From contig CABURU010000002.1 in assembly GCA_902494085.1 (NCBI GenBank), positions 1-64,000 of the forward strand: a stretch of DNA of 64,000 bases. Direction: 5' to 3'. Origin of the DNA: an uncultured Collinsella sp. GTDB taxonomy: Bacteria; Actinomycetota; Coriobacteriia; Coriobacteriales; Coriobacteriaceae. Each line of letters starts with the position of its first letter. Position 1 is the first letter of the stretch. Below are positions 44,135 through 54,670 of this stretch, piece after piece. Below the pieces are notes generated by a model. The model ran no database searches. It saw only the letters and a list, made by a program, of their open reading frames with translations, and was not told the DNA's origin. The position numbers and the translations under genes were made by a program.

Positions 44135-45610
44135 TTACAGCGCCATCGTGCGGGCGCGATCGATACGCGCCAGGCAGTCGTCGCGGCCGACGAGCGCTAT
44201 GGTCTCGCCCAGCGGAGGGCTCACCATGTTGCCGCAAACGGCGACGCGCACGGCCTGGAACACCACACGCTTCTTGAGGTCCATCTGCTCGGGCAGCGGC
44301 TCAAGCGCAGCGTCGATGTTAGCGGCCGTCCACTCGGTAACACCCTCAAGCGCGGCCTTGGCGGCGGCCAGAATGGCACCCATGCCCTCCTTGGCCAGGC
44401 CCTTGTTGACGGATTTCTCGTCATACTCGAGCGTCTCGGCCGTGGCAAAGATAGGGGCGGCGACGGTAACGGCGTCGGCCGGCATCTTGGTGCGCGGCTT
44501 GACAATGGCAGCGAGCGCGTCGATCCAGTCCTCGCCATACTCGACGTTACCCTCGATGAGGCCTGCCTCGTGCAGCTCGGGGACCATGATCTCGTCGGCA
44601 AACTGCGCGTCGGACATGCCGTTGATGTACTCGGCATTGACCCAGTCGAGCTTCTTGGGGTCGAAGGTCGCGGGGTTTTTGGAGATGCGGTCGAGCGAGA
44701 ACTTGCTGGCCAGGACGTCGCGCGGGATGATCGTGGTCTCGCCGTCGAGCGACCAGCCGAGCAGTGCCAGATAGTTGACGAAGGCATCGGGCAGGTAACC
44801 GGCGTCGCGGTACTCCTCCACCGAGGTGGCGCCGTGACGCTTGGAGAGCTTCTTGCCGTCGGCGCCCAGGATCATAGAGATGTGGGCGAACGTGGGCACA
44901 GGCGCGCCGAGGGCCTCGTAGACCATAACCTGGCGCGGGGTATTGGAAAGGTGATCGTCGCCGCGGATGACGTGGGTGATCTTCATCATGGCGTCGTCGA
45001 CGACGGTCGCGAAGTTGTACGTGGGCGTGCCGTCGGAACGGAAGATGACAAAGTCGTCGAGCTCCTTGGCATCGAAGGTCACCTCGCCGTGGACGGCGTC
45101 GTGGATGACGACGTCGCCGCGGTCCTCGGGCACCTTGATGCGCAGGACGTAGGACTCGCCGGCCTCAATGCGGCGACGGGCCTCCTCGGGATCAAGATCG
45201 CGGCAACGACGCTGATAGCCCTGGAAGGGGTCCTTGCGCTCCTGCGCGGCCTTACGGTCGGCGTCGAGCTGCTCCTTGGTGCAGAAGCAGGGATAGGCCT
45301 TGCCCTCGTCCCAAAGCTTCTGGGCAGCCTGCTTGTACAGGTCCAGGCGCTCGGTCTGGGCGTAGGGGCCATAGTCGCCGCCCACCTCGGGACCCTCGTC
45401 CCAGTCCAGGCCAAGCCAGCGCATGGCGCGCAGAATGATCTGCGTGTTCTCGTCGGTGGAGCGGGTGGGGTCGGTGTCGTCGATGCGCAGGATGAACGTG
45501 CCGCCGTTTGAGCGGGCGAAAGCCCAGTTATAGATAGCGGTGCGGGCGCCGCCAATGTGCAGCTTGCCCGTCGGTGAGGGTGCAAAGCGGACGCGAACGT
45601 CTGATGCCAT
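44135..45610 (-). CDS. gltX: Glutamyl-tRNA synthetase
   Basis: 491 residues from ATG 45610 (GAGGAG six bases upstream); the open frame continues to 45730 without homology. It is a class I enzyme with the HIGH-type motif RFAPSPTGKLHIGGARTA and KLSKRHGATSVEEY as the KMSKS loop, and the DDHLSNTPRQ segment of the Glu/Gln subfamily. It charges tRNA-Glu, and possibly tRNA-Gln for later amidation if no GlnRS exists; the window cannot show that. Confidence 0.95.
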   Translation of the reverse strand: MASDVRVRFAPSPTGKLHIGGARTAIYNWAFARSNGGTFILRIDDTDPTRSTDENTQIILRAMRWLGLDWDEGPEVGGDYGPYAQTERLDLYKQAAQKLWDEGKAYPCFCTKEQLDADRKAAQERKDPFQGYQRRCRDLDPEEARRRIEAGESYVLRIKVPEDRGDVVIHDAVHGEVTFDAKELDDFVIFRSDGTPTYNFATVVDDAMMKITHVIRGDDHLSNTPRQVMVYEALGAPVPTFAHISMILGADGKKLSKRHGATSVEEYRDAGYLPDAFVNYLALLGWSLDGETTIIPRDVLASKFSLDRISKNPATFDPKKLDWVNAEYINGMSDAQFADEIMVPELHEAGLIEGNVEYGEDWIDALAAIVKPRTKMPADAVTVAAPIFATAETLEYDEKSVNKGLAKEGMGAILAAAKAALEGVTEWTAANIDAALEPLPEQMDLKKRVVFQAVRVAVCGNMVSPPLGETIALVGRDDCLARIDRARTMAL

Positions 45611-45694
45611 GGAAATCTCCTCGATTGCAGGATGGATGTCTAACTGCACCAGTATAAAGCAACAATGCGACCTCCGCACAAAGGGCACCGACCC

Positions 45695-45812
45695 ACTCAT
45701 TGGGGACAGACTTAAATGACCAGTCATCACTCATTGGGGACAGACATAAATGACCAGTCTTTGGGGACGTTCTTAGTTTAAGGCCACTCATTTAAGCCTG
45801 TCCCCAATGACT
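45695..45812. repeat. GGGGACAG repeat cluster (REP/RAYT-type)
   Basis: Two 31-nt direct repeats (45695-45725 and 45729-45759, one mismatch) built on ACTCATTGGGGACAGAC and AAATGACCAGTC are followed by a partial third and an inverted copy ending TAAGCCTGTCCCCAATGA (to about 45812). Clustered short palindromic units with a G-rich head resemble REP sequences mobilised by Y1 transposases. No such transposase is in the window. It lies between the divergent gltX and metK genes. Confidence 0.7.
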
Positions 45813-45848
45813 AGGTGCGGAAAGGGTGTGAATGTTGGATTTACGCGC

Positions 45849-45899
45849 TATGATGTGCCCTTGCATACAGAGCCCGGCGGAATGGTAACGGTCGCCGGG
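45849..45899 (+). promoter_or_regulatory. Candidate metK promoter and leader hairpin
   Basis: A -10-like TATGAT (45849-45854) is followed by a 7-bp hairpin CCCGGCG/CGCCGGG (45873-45879, 45893-45899) 22 bases before the metK start. The -35 is poor. I looked for SAM-I, SAM-II and S-MK riboswitch hallmarks and do not see them. Confidence 0.35.
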
Positions 45900-45921
45900 A
45901 CACGTTTTTGAAAGGACAATC

Positions 45922-47202
<1,281 letters not shown>

Positions 47203-47239
47203 GCTAACTCGAAAAGCTACAGCCAAATAACAACGCACC

Positions 47240-47276
47240 AAAAGAAGTACCGGCCCCAACCGGTACTTCTTTTTTA
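47240..47276 (+). terminator. Intrinsic terminator after metK
   Basis: A 14-bp stem AAAAGAAGTACCGG/CCGGTACTTCTTTT (47240-47253, 47260-47273) with a CCCCAA-type loop is followed by a T-run to 47275. Textbook form. Confidence 0.92.
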
Positions 47277-47370
47277 TTTAAAGGTGGTGAAGATGAGCCT
47301 ACCTGGGACATGGAATAAATCACAGGCCGATAAATTTTGCAGCAGAGCGACTCCAACCATGTATCCTAAG

Positions 47371-47489
47371 TTCCGAGGGCTTTAGTATTTGGTCGATCGC
47401 GAGTTCCGCACGAGCCGGAGGCCACTTAATGTGGCCTCCGTGCGAGCAGGACTGTCCGAGCAGGCGACCAAATACTAAAGCCCTCGGAA
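47371..47489. repeat. Long variable-stem hairpin element with GAGTTCCGCA core, copy X
   Basis: A perfect 25-bp outer stem (47371-47395 with 47465-47489) encloses GAGTTCCGCACGAG, an inner CGGAGGCCAC/GTGGCCTCCG hairpin (loop TTAAT), then TGCGAGCAGGACTGTCCGAGCA. The core parallels copy Y at 40929-41026. It lies between the metK terminator and the serine dehydratase gene, close enough (56 bases) to be in that gene's leader; the order stem-core-stem leaves a regulatory RNA possible. Confidence 0.6.
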
Positions 47490-47545
47490 CGGCGGGACAG
47501 AGTATGCCCCGCCCCTCGGGACGACGGGATAGATAAGGAGCATCC

Positions 47546-49153
47546 ATGGCAGGCAAGCCGCAAACACTAGCTACGACCTCGGCATTCGAGATCTTGGGCC
47601 CCGTCATGGTCGGCCCCAGCTCATCGCACACCGCCGGCGCCCTGCGCTGCGCCCAAGTTGCTGCCAGCCTGCTGGAAGGCCGCATCACCAAAGTCACCTT
47701 TGGCCTGTGGAACTCCTTCGCCCACACCTACCGCGGCCACGGCACCGACCGCGCGCTCGTCGCAGGCATCCTGGGCCTCGACACCGATGACGAGAACATC
47801 AAGCAGGCCTTCGACCTCGCACGCGAGCAGGGCCTCGAATATCACTTTGGCATCAAGGGCGACGACGCCTCCATCCACCCCAATACCGTCGACATCGACA
47901 TGGTCGACGACACGGGCGCCACGGCACAGGTCCGCGGCGAGAGCCTGGGAGGCGGCAAGATGCGCATCAGCCGCATTAACGGCGTCGGCGTCGACATCTC
48001 GGGCATGTATTCCACGCTCTTCGTGGCGCACAAGGACGTTCCCGGCGTGCTCGCCGCGCTCACCAACCTGCTCGCCTACGCCCATGTAAACATCGCCTTC
48101 TGCCGCACCTACCGCACCGAAGTGGGCGGACAGGCCTACTCCGTCTTTGAGACCGACGGCGCGCCCGACGACACCGTCGTCCCCATGCTCCGCAAGCTCG
48201 ACAATGTCGATTACGCGACCTTTATCGAGCTCCCCGGTTCTGCCTCGTCGCTCTCCCCCGGCGTCTCGGCTAAGGAGATCTTCGACGACGGCGAGCAGCT
48301 GCTCGATGCGTGCGAGGAACTGGGACTCAGCATCGGTGCCGTCATGGCCGTTCGCGAGGCACGTCTGACCGGCGAGGCCCACGCCGTCGCCGCCATGCGC
48401 CGCGTGCTCGACGTCATGCGCGAGGAGACAACGGCCCCCATCGCCAATCCGCAGCGCTCGCTCGGCGGGCTTATCGGCGGCGAGGCCAAGCTCGTCGAAG
48501 CAACCCGCTGCAACGATTTGAGTGAAAGCCTGATGGGCCCCGTCCAGACCGAAGCCGTGGCCCGCGCCATGGCCGTGCTCGAGCGCTCCGCCACCATGGG
48601 CGTGATCGTCGCAGCTCCGACGGCAGGATCCGCGGGTGTCGTGCCCGGCTGCGTGCTGGCGCTCGCCGATCACCTTCAGCTCGACGACGAGCAAGTCATG
48701 GACGCGCTCTACTGCGCAGCCGCCATCGGCCTCAACCTCACCACAAGCGCCTGCGTTGCCGGCGCCGAGGGCGGCTGCCAAGCCGAGGTCGGAAGCGCCG
48801 CCGCCATGGCAGCCGCCGCGCTGGTGCAGATGCTCGGCGGCACGCCCGAGCAGGCGCTTGACGCCAGTTCCATCGCGCTGAGTAACCTGCTGGGCCTCGT
48901 TTGTGACCCCGTCGGTGGCCTCGTGGAGGTGCCCTGCCAAAACCGCAACGCCATCGGCGTGGCAGCGGCCTTTAGCTCGGCACAACTCGCCCTCGCAGGC
49001 ATTAAGAGCCTGGTGCCGTTTGACCAGATGGCACATGTCATGCTCTCAGTGGGCCACGCGTTGCCGGCCACGCTGCGCGAGACGGCAAAGGGCGGCATCG
49101 CGCAGGCTCCGGCCGCACTTTCGGCCTGTGCAAAATGCGGTGTGTGCGGATAG
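47546..49153 (+). CDS. sdaA: L-serine dehydratase, single-chain iron-sulfur type
   Basis: The 535-residue protein joins both subunits of the bacterial enzyme. Residues 1-220 are the beta part with GPSSSHTAGALRCAQ and an ACT-like domain (MYSTLFVAHKDVPGVLAALTNLLAYAHVNI). From about 230 comes the alpha part with GVIVAAPTAGSAGVVPG and Cys residues in CVAGAEGGCQAE and VCDPVGGLVEVPCQNRN that bind the [4Fe-4S] cluster. It deaminates serine to pyruvate and ammonia, an oxygen-sensitive catabolic step suited to an anaerobe. ATG 47546 follows AAGGAG. No serine transporter is adjacent. Confidence 0.93.
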   Translation: MAGKPQTLATTSAFEILGPVMVGPSSSHTAGALRCAQVAASLLEGRITKVTFGLWNSFAHTYRGHGTDRALVAGILGLDTDDENIKQAFDLAREQGLEYHFGIKGDDASIHPNTVDIDMVDDTGATAQVRGESLGGGKMRISRINGVGVDISGMYSTLFVAHKDVPGVLAALTNLLAYAHVNIAFCRTYRTEVGGQAYSVFETDGAPDDTVVPMLRKLDNVDYATFIELPGSASSLSPGVSAKEIFDDGEQLLDACEELGLSIGAVMAVREARLTGEAHAVAAMRRVLDVMREETTAPIANPQRSLGGLIGGEAKLVEATRCNDLSESLMGPVQTEAVARAMAVLERSATMGVIVAAPTAGSAGVVPGCVLALADHLQLDDEQVMDALYCAAAIGLNLTTSACVAGAEGGCQAEVGSAAAMAAAALVQMLGGTPEQALDASSIALSNLLGLVCDPVGGLVEVPCQNRNAIGVAAAFSSAQLALAGIKSLVPFDQMAHVMLSVGHALPATLRETAKGGIAQAPAALSACAKCGVCG

Positions 49154-49171
49154 CGGCAAAGAACGACTCAA

Positions 49172-49198
49172 AGGTGGGACAAATGTCCCACCTCTTTT
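49172..49198. terminator. Terminator after the serine dehydratase gene
   Basis: A 10-bp stem AGGTGGGACA/TGTCCCACCT (49172-49181, 49184-49193) with a 2-nt loop is followed by CTTTT, 19 bases after the stop. Confidence 0.88.
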
Positions 49199-49239
49199 GA
49201 ATGCCACCGTTTCCGTACCACAAACAGCAGGGCAATCGC

Positions 49240-49245
49240 TATAAT
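49240..49245 (+). promoter_or_regulatory. Candidate -10 box (TATAAT) for the L,D-transpeptidase gene
   Basis: A consensus TATAAT lies about 50 bases before the start codon and after the preceding terminator. No good -35 is seen at 16-18 bases, so the promoter call rests on the -10 and position. Confidence 0.45.
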
Positions 49246-49293
49246 GCAAGCCCAGTAAAAACACGATGAACCGCAAGGCGAAAATCGAAGGAT

Positions 49294-51036
49294 ATGCATA
49301 CGATGTCGCAAAACGATCGAACTCAACTGATTCCCGATCCGCAGCAGCCGAGCAGGCACACCGGCGGCGTTCAGTCGCCGCGTCCTATCGCGCCGAGCCA
49401 CGGTCAGCAGCGTGGTGCGGCAAACGCTTCCCAACGCCCGAACCAACAGCGACAGCAGCGTCAACAACGTCAGCAGCGCCAGGCAAACGGCAATGCGCCC
49501 AAGCAGCCCCCCACGCACGCTCAAGGCGATCGCGGCCCCGCGCGCAAACCCGCCGAGAACAATAAGTCGGGCAAAAAGACGACGCTCTTTGTCATCCTGG
49601 GTCTAATCGTCATTGTCTGTATCGTAGGCGTCGTAGCGTTTTCGCAGGTAGCCTACCCCAACACCACCATTGCCGGCGTCGACGTCTCCTTCTCCAACGC
49701 TTCGTCTGCCGCCACCAAGGTCAACTCGGCATGGAAGCACTATAAGCTCACCGTGACAGGCGATGACTTTAGCTGGACCTATCAGCCCGAGTCCGATGAG
49801 CCCATCGTCGACGGCGAAGCTGCCGCAAAAGAAATCATCAGCCACAACGAAGCCTTTATTTGGCCGGTCCGCCTTGTGGAATCCTTAAGCGGCAAGACCA
49901 AAACAACCGCTACCTCCAACGAAGTCGATCTTGATCAAGACGTCGACCTGTCCATGCTCTCCGACGCCTTTGACCAAAAGAAGTTTGAGGAGGACCTGGG
50001 CGCCGCTATCGACGAGTTTAACGAGGGCCGTTCGGGCACGTTCGAGGCCAATAGCTCCTATGACGAGCAGGCCGGCAAGTTTACCGTCGAGAAGGCGCGC
50101 TCCAACGAGAAAATCAACCGCGAGCATGTCATTAAGTATGCCGAGCTCGAGCTTGCGTCGCTGGCCGAGTCCGTAGATCTTTCCAAGCTCGGCAACGATG
50201 CCTATGGGCCGCTCAATGGAACGCTGACCGATGATCAGATTCAGGCCGCATGCGATGCCGCCAACAACTTCCTGGGCGTCAACGTGACCCTCAAGCTCAA
50301 CGGCGAGGATGCCGGCAAGGTTGATGGCAGCTCCGTATTGCAGTGGATCAGCTTTGCCGATCCCGCCAACCCAACGCTCGATACGTCGCAGATCAGCAAC
50401 TGGGCAGCCGAACTCGCCAACGGCTTTAATACCGTGGGCTCCACTCGCTGGTGGACGCGCGCCGATGGCAAGCAGTGCGCCGTCGAAGGCGGCGACTTTG
50501 GTTGGTCCATCGACAGCAGCTCGCTCGCCAAGCAGGTCGAGGACGCCATTAACAACAAGCAGACCGGCGAAATCGAGATCAAGTACTCCCAGAAGGCCGA
50601 CACCTTTACCGCAAAGGGAGAGCCCGACTGGAAGGCGTATATCGACGTCGACTTGTCCGAACAGCACGCGCGCTACTATGACGAGAGCGGAAATATCGTT
50701 TGGGAGGCCAACTTTATCTCGGGCAAGCCGGGCGAGGACGCCACGCCCGAGGGCGTCTGGCAGATCAACAGCAACGACGGCGGCAGCACCCTGATCGGAG
50801 CCAAGGACCCCGAGACCGGCAAGCCCAAATACGAGAGTCCGGTGAGCTACTGGATGCCGTTTGAGGGCAACATGATCGGCTTCCATGATGCCACCTGGCA
50901 AAACGACAAGAGCTTCGATAACGCCGAGTCGTACAAATGGTGCGGCAGCCACGGCTGCATCAACCTGCGCCTGGCAGACGCCAAGGCACTTCACGACTGC
51001 ATCAAAGTCGGCCTATGCGTGGTTGTCCACTCGTAG
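49294..51036 (+). CDS. Membrane-anchored L,D-transpeptidase (YkuD) with peptidoglycan-binding region
   Basis: The 580-residue protein starts at ATG 49294 or, with more realistic spacing from AAGGA, ATG 49303. A ~90-residue cytoplasmic Gln/Pro/Arg-rich region precedes one membrane helix (KKTTLFVILGLIVIVCIVGVVAF). The outside part has a PG4-like domain starting TTIAGVDVSFSNASSA and a C-terminal YkuD domain with HDATWQ and the catalytic motif SHGCINLRL (Cys near residue 552). It would make 3-3 cross-links or attach proteins in the peptidoglycan. Monocistronic by its own promoter-like box and terminator. Confidence 0.9.
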   Translation: MHTMSQNDRTQLIPDPQQPSRHTGGVQSPRPIAPSHGQQRGAANASQRPNQQRQQRQQRQQRQANGNAPKQPPTHAQGDRGPARKPAENNKSGKKTTLFVILGLIVIVCIVGVVAFSQVAYPNTTIAGVDVSFSNASSAATKVNSAWKHYKLTVTGDDFSWTYQPESDEPIVDGEAAAKEIISHNEAFIWPVRLVESLSGKTKTTATSNEVDLDQDVDLSMLSDAFDQKKFEEDLGAAIDEFNEGRSGTFEANSSYDEQAGKFTVEKARSNEKINREHVIKYAELELASLAESVDLSKLGNDAYGPLNGTLTDDQIQAACDAANNFLGVNVTLKLNGEDAGKVDGSSVLQWISFADPANPTLDTSQISNWAAELANGFNTVGSTRWWTRADGKQCAVEGGDFGWSIDSSSLAKQVEDAINNKQTGEIEIKYSQKADTFTAKGEPDWKAYIDVDLSEQHARYYDESGNIVWEANFISGKPGEDATPEGVWQINSNDGGSTLIGAKDPETGKPKYESPVSYWMPFEGNMIGFHDATWQNDKSFDNAESYKWCGSHGCINLRLADAKALHDCIKVGLCVVVHS

Positions 51037-51104
51037 TGCAACGCGCGCATTCCTACAACGTGGAACCGCTGCGACCAATCTAACAGTTCCGAAAGAAACC
51101 GTTC

Positions 51105-51134
51105 TATGCGCCCACCCCAACCGGTGGGCGCATA
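51105..51134 (+). terminator. Hairpin after the L,D-transpeptidase gene
   Basis: A 12-bp stem TATGCGCCCACC/GGTGGGCGCATA (51105-51116, 51123-51134). No T-run follows, and it ends 34 bases before the next start codon, so it may also act in the leader of the efflux operon. Confidence 0.55.
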
Positions 51135-51168
51135 TACTTATCGAGGTACTTTCTATAAAGGAGACGCT

Positions 51169-52605
51169 ATGCCGAATGTCCCCACGACCACCCCGGGCCC
51201 GGATGATACCGAGCACACGCTCGAAGATGTCACCGAAACGATTCCTCTGATTACAAACGTACATGCCGATAAGCAGAGCGGACGCGCGAACGATGCGACC
51301 GAGATTTCCGATGAAGAGGCATATGCCAAGCTCAAGGCAAAACGTGCCGAACGTCGACGCAAAAAGCTCATCCGACGCGGCATTGCGGCCGGCGTCGTGG
51401 CCGCCATTGTGCTCATCGCCGTTGTCGTGACCTTAGCCATCAACGCACGGCCCGCAGGCAACAACGGGCCGGTGACCGACATGGTGACCGAGGGCACGTT
51501 TACCACAACGGTCGAGGCGAAAGGCCAGCTCAAACCCATTTCGTCCTCAGTGGTCTCCCCTTCTGTCGACGGTACGGTCGATTCGATCAACGTGCAGGCG
51601 GGCCAATCCGTCAACGAGGGCGACGTGCTTATGACCATTAAAAACGACGAGCTCGATCGCAACGTTGCCGAGGCGCAGCGTGCAGTTGCTGCCGCTCAAG
51701 AAGACCTCGCTAATGCGAAGAAAGCCGCAGCTGCCGCTCAGGCCACCCCAACGACGGACGTCGATGGAGCTTCCGCAGCGGCTGGCGTCTCCGCCGCATC
51801 GGCGGACACGAACGCCGTATCGGCCGCGCAGCGCAGCCTCGCATCGGCCCAGGCAAACCTCGATCAGGCGAACGCCAAGGCGGCCAGTCGTACGGTCACG
51901 GCCCCGAGCTCGGGCAGTATCGTGGAGCTCAACGCCAAGGTGGGCGCCACGGTAACAGGCGGCATGATCATGGGCGAAAGCGATACGAGCGGTGGCAAGC
52001 AGTGCATGCAGATCGCCGACCTATCCAAGATGAAGGTGACCGTACAGGTGGGAGAAAAGGACATCGCCAAGATCGCCGTTGGGCAGAGTGCCAACGTCAC
52101 GTATCCCGCGTTTCCCGATATCGTAAGCCAGGGAACGGTCACGGCCATCGCCTCGGTGGCAAACTCCGACGCCGCCAACGGTGGCGGCGGCAGCGTAACC
52201 TTTAACGTCGACATTCTCATAGAGGCGCCCGACGCGCGCCTGAAGCCGGGCATGACGGCCGAGGTATCGGTGGTGACCGAGCAGCTCGACGACGTGGTGA
52301 TGGTGCCGACGATGGCGCTCATGACCGAAGACGGCGAACACTATTACGTCAACGTGGCAACCGATGACGAGGGCAAGCATACCCGTCGCGTGAAGGTGAC
52401 CGTCGTGACGCAAAACGACAACGAAGCCGTAGTCGGCAAGACACAGGTAAAGCGCGACGACCAGGGCAACGAGATCAACCCCAACGTGCCGGTTACCAAG
52501 CTGCGCGATGGCGACACCCTCGTCATGGACACCGGAGCGGACGCAACGGCTGAAGGCGGCTACAGCACGGATTCGGGCAGCATGTCTGACGACGAGGGCA
52601 TGTAA
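51169..52605 (+). CDS. MacA-like periplasmic-adaptor (HlyD family) subunit
   Basis: 478 residues from ATG 51169 (AAAGGAG upstream; the frame open from 51106 is not homologous). A charged cytoplasmic N-terminus and a membrane helix (GIAAGVVAAIVLIAVVVTLAI) are followed by a lipoyl/barrel-sandwich half (GTVDSINVQAGQSVNEGDVLMTI), a coiled-coil hairpin (NVAEAQRAVAAAQEDLANAKKAAAAAQ), the second lipoyl half and beta-barrel domains. In Gram-positives such adaptors act with MacB/FtsX-type ABC transporters to export peptides or drugs. The C-terminal 25 residues are Asp/Ser/Gly-rich. Stop and next start overlap as TAATG. Confidence 0.88.
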   Translation: MPNVPTTTPGPDDTEHTLEDVTETIPLITNVHADKQSGRANDATEISDEEAYAKLKAKRAERRRKKLIRRGIAAGVVAAIVLIAVVVTLAINARPAGNNGPVTDMVTEGTFTTTVEAKGQLKPISSSVVSPSVDGTVDSINVQAGQSVNEGDVLMTIKNDELDRNVAEAQRAVAAAQEDLANAKKAAAAAQATPTTDVDGASAAAGVSAASADTNAVSAAQRSLASAQANLDQANAKAASRTVTAPSSGSIVELNAKVGATVTGGMIMGESDTSGGKQCMQIADLSKMKVTVQVGEKDIAKIAVGQSANVTYPAFPDIVSQGTVTAIASVANSDAANGGGGSVTFNVDILIEAPDARLKPGMTAEVSVVTEQLDDVVMVPTMALMTEDGEHYYVNVATDDEGKHTRRVKVTVVTQNDNEAVVGKTQVKRDDQGNEINPNVPVTKLRDGDTLVMDTGADATAEGGYSTDSGSMSDDEGM

Positions 52606-53378
52606 TGCGTCCCGTTATCGACATCCGCAACGTGCACCGCATTTTTGAGAGCGAGGCGGGTTGCGCCCACATCCTGCACAACGTGAGCCTGGCGGTAGAA
52701 CCCGGCGAGTTCGTCGCCATTACCGGCCCTTCGGGCTCGGGCAAGTCAACGCTCATGAACATCCTGGGCTGCCTGGACAAACCGACGGCGGGCGACTATT
52801 ACCTGCAAGGGCTCAACGTGGCCGAGCTCGATGATGACGAGCTCACCGAAGTCCGCGCCCTGAGCATTGGCTTTGTCTTTCAGAGCTTCAACCTGCTGCC
52901 GCGCCTGTCGGTTATCGAAAACGTCATGCTGCCGCTGGCCTACACCAATGTGCCCCGTAGCCAGCGCGAAATGCGCGCCGTTCACGCGCTGCAGGCTGTC
53001 ACGCTGCCCGTCGACCACTGGGACCACCGCATATCCGAGCTCTCGGGCGGCCAGATGCAGCGCGTCGCAATCGCGCGCGCCCTCGTCAATGACCCGCCCA
53101 TCATCCTGGCCGATGAGCCGACGGGAAACCTGGACTCCGCTACCGGAGCGCTTGTGATGGAGACCTTCCATAAGCTCCAGAAGCGCGGCAAAACCATCGT
53201 GCTTATCACACACGACCCCGGCATCGCCGCCGAGGCCGACCGTGCCGTGACCATCGGCGACGGTCGCATTCACGATGGCGCGTATATTCCACATGCACCG
53301 CGGACCCTGCGCAGCGCCGTGGATAGCCTGCCCATGATTTCCGCCTCCGCCAACCCGCCGAAAGGAAAGATGGCATGA
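52605..53378 (+). CDS. MacB-like ABC transporter ATP-binding protein
   Basis: The 257-residue ATPase has Walker [17 protein letters not shown]-loop [18 protein letters not shown], signature [15 protein letters not shown], Walker [17 protein letters not shown] and switch His in LITHDP. The pattern is that of the LolD/MacB/FtsE subclass. It overlaps the adaptor by one base and the permease by four (ATGA), so the three make one transporter. The last ~35 residues extend beyond the usual domain. Confidence 0.92.
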   Translation: MRPVIDIRNVHRIFESEAGCAHILHNVSLAVEPGEFVAITGPSGSGKSTLMNILGCLDKPTAGDYYLQGLNVAELDDDELTEVRALSIGFVFQSFNLLPRLSVIENVMLPLAYTNVPRSQREMRAVHALQAVTLPVDHWDHRISELSGGQMQRVAIARALVNDPPIILADEPTGNLDSATGALVMETFHKLQKRGKTIVLITHDPGIAAEADRAVTIGDGRIHDGAYIPHAPRTLRSAVDSLPMISASANPPKGKMA

Positions 53379-54589
53379 GCGCCCGCGATCTCATCCAGGA
53401 AGCCCTTCACTCGCTCGAGGCCAACAAGGGGCGCAGCCTGCTCACCATCCTGGGCATTGTCATCGGCATCGCCTCGGTTATCGCCATGACTTCGCTCATC
53501 GGCGGCATCCAAAACAGCCTGGTCAACAGCCTGGGCCTCAATGCGGCACGCATGGTGCAAATCTATTCGTCGCAAGAACTCACAGAGTCGGACATCGAGA
53601 AGCTTCAAAAACTGGTGCCGCAGATAGAGCAGATCGGCATTGTCGACAGCGCGTATACCGAGTACAAGACCGGCGATAAAAGCTATACCGTCATGGCACA
53701 GGGTGTCGATAGCGACATGCTCGACGCCGTGGGGGCCGGAAAGCTCGTTGCGGGGCGTACCTATTCCCAGGCCGAGTCTCAATCAGGCTCGCGCGTGGCG
53801 CTCATCAGCCGCGGCGGCGCCGATCAGCTTTACGGCAACGAACAGGATGCGCTGGGGAAAACCATCAAGGTGTCCAACGGCGAGGTGCAGATTGTCGGCG
53901 TGATTGACGGCGGCAGCGACTCCATGGGCTCGCTCACGCTGTATATGCCACGCGAAACCATCTCCGGCCTGTTTGGCGACGAGAATCCTTCATTCCCCAG
54001 CGTGACGGCGCTCGCCGCCGAGGACACGGACATGGATGAGCTCTGCAAGACCATCGAGTCCAAGGTGCGCGCGATGAAGGGCATCGAGGAGGAGGATGAG
54101 TACAACAGTGTATCGGCGACCTCCATGAAAAGCGCCATCGATGCACTCAACTCCTTTATGGGCGCGTTTTCGCTCATCATGGGTGCTGTCGCCAGCATCT
54201 CGCTGCTTGTCGGCGGTATCGGCATTATGAATATGATGCTTACCAACGTAACGGAGCGCATCCGCGAGATCGGCATCCGCCGCGCTCTGGGCGCAAGTCG
54301 TCGCGATATCACTGCGCAGTTTTTGGCCGAATCCTCGGCGCTGTGCGTCACCGGCGGACTGCTAGGTGTCCTGATTGGCTATCTGCTGGCCTGGGCTCTT
54401 GCGATGTTTGCCGCAGGATCAGGGGTTCTCGGCGAGCTCGGTGCCAGCGGGCAAATCACACCGAGCTTTTCAATCGCCACGGTACTGCTGGCCTTCGCCG
54501 TCTCCGTCGGCATCGGCGTAATCTTTGGCTTCTATCCCGCTCGCCGCGCGGCAAAGCTCGACCCGGTGGAGTGCCTACGCTACCAGTAA
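53375..54589 (+). CDS. MacB/FtsX-like ABC transporter permease
   Basis: The 404-residue protein has one N-terminal membrane helix (GRSLLTILGIVIGIASVIAMTSL), a ~220-residue extracytoplasmic MacB_PCD domain, and three C-terminal helices, with the FtsX signature GGIGIMNMMLTNVTERIREIGIRRALGASRRDI. It powers mechanotransmission rather than simple transport in characterised homologues. The substrate is unknown; no peptide-precursor or regulator gene is adjacent. Confidence 0.92.
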   Translation: MSARDLIQEALHSLEANKGRSLLTILGIVIGIASVIAMTSLIGGIQNSLVNSLGLNAARMVQIYSSQELTESDIEKLQKLVPQIEQIGIVDSAYTEYKTGDKSYTVMAQGVDSDMLDAVGAGKLVAGRTYSQAESQSGSRVALISRGGADQLYGNEQDALGKTIKVSNGEVQIVGVIDGGSDSMGSLTLYMPRETISGLFGDENPSFPSVTALAAEDTDMDELCKTIESKVRAMKGIEEEDEYNSVSATSMKSAIDALNSFMGAFSLIMGAVASISLLVGGIGIMNMMLTNVTERIREIGIRRALGASRRDITAQFLAESSALCVTGGLLGVLIGYLLAWALAMFAAGSGVLGELGASGQITPSFSIATVLLAFAVSVGIGVIFGFYPARRAAKLDPVECLRYQ

Positions 54590-54601
54590 GCCACCACCAA
54601 C

Positions 54602-54670
54602 AAGTTGCGGTGAATTAGGGACTGAATATGCTATCTAGCAGCAAAAACAGACACTATTTCACCGCAACTT
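54602..54670. repeat. REP-like palindrome, copy 3
   Basis: The arms AAGTTGCGGTGAATTAG (54602-54618) and CTATTTCACCGCAACTT (54654-54670, one mismatch) match copies 1 and 2, while the loop differs (CTATCTAGCAGC). It lies between the convergent permease and cobalamin genes and directly abuts the IS21 remnant. Confidence 0.78.

Noticed and set aside
45850..45921. SAM riboswitch upstream of metK
   Set aside because: Only a simple 7-bp hairpin is present; none of the conserved SAM-I, SAM-II or S-MK core sequences can be found.
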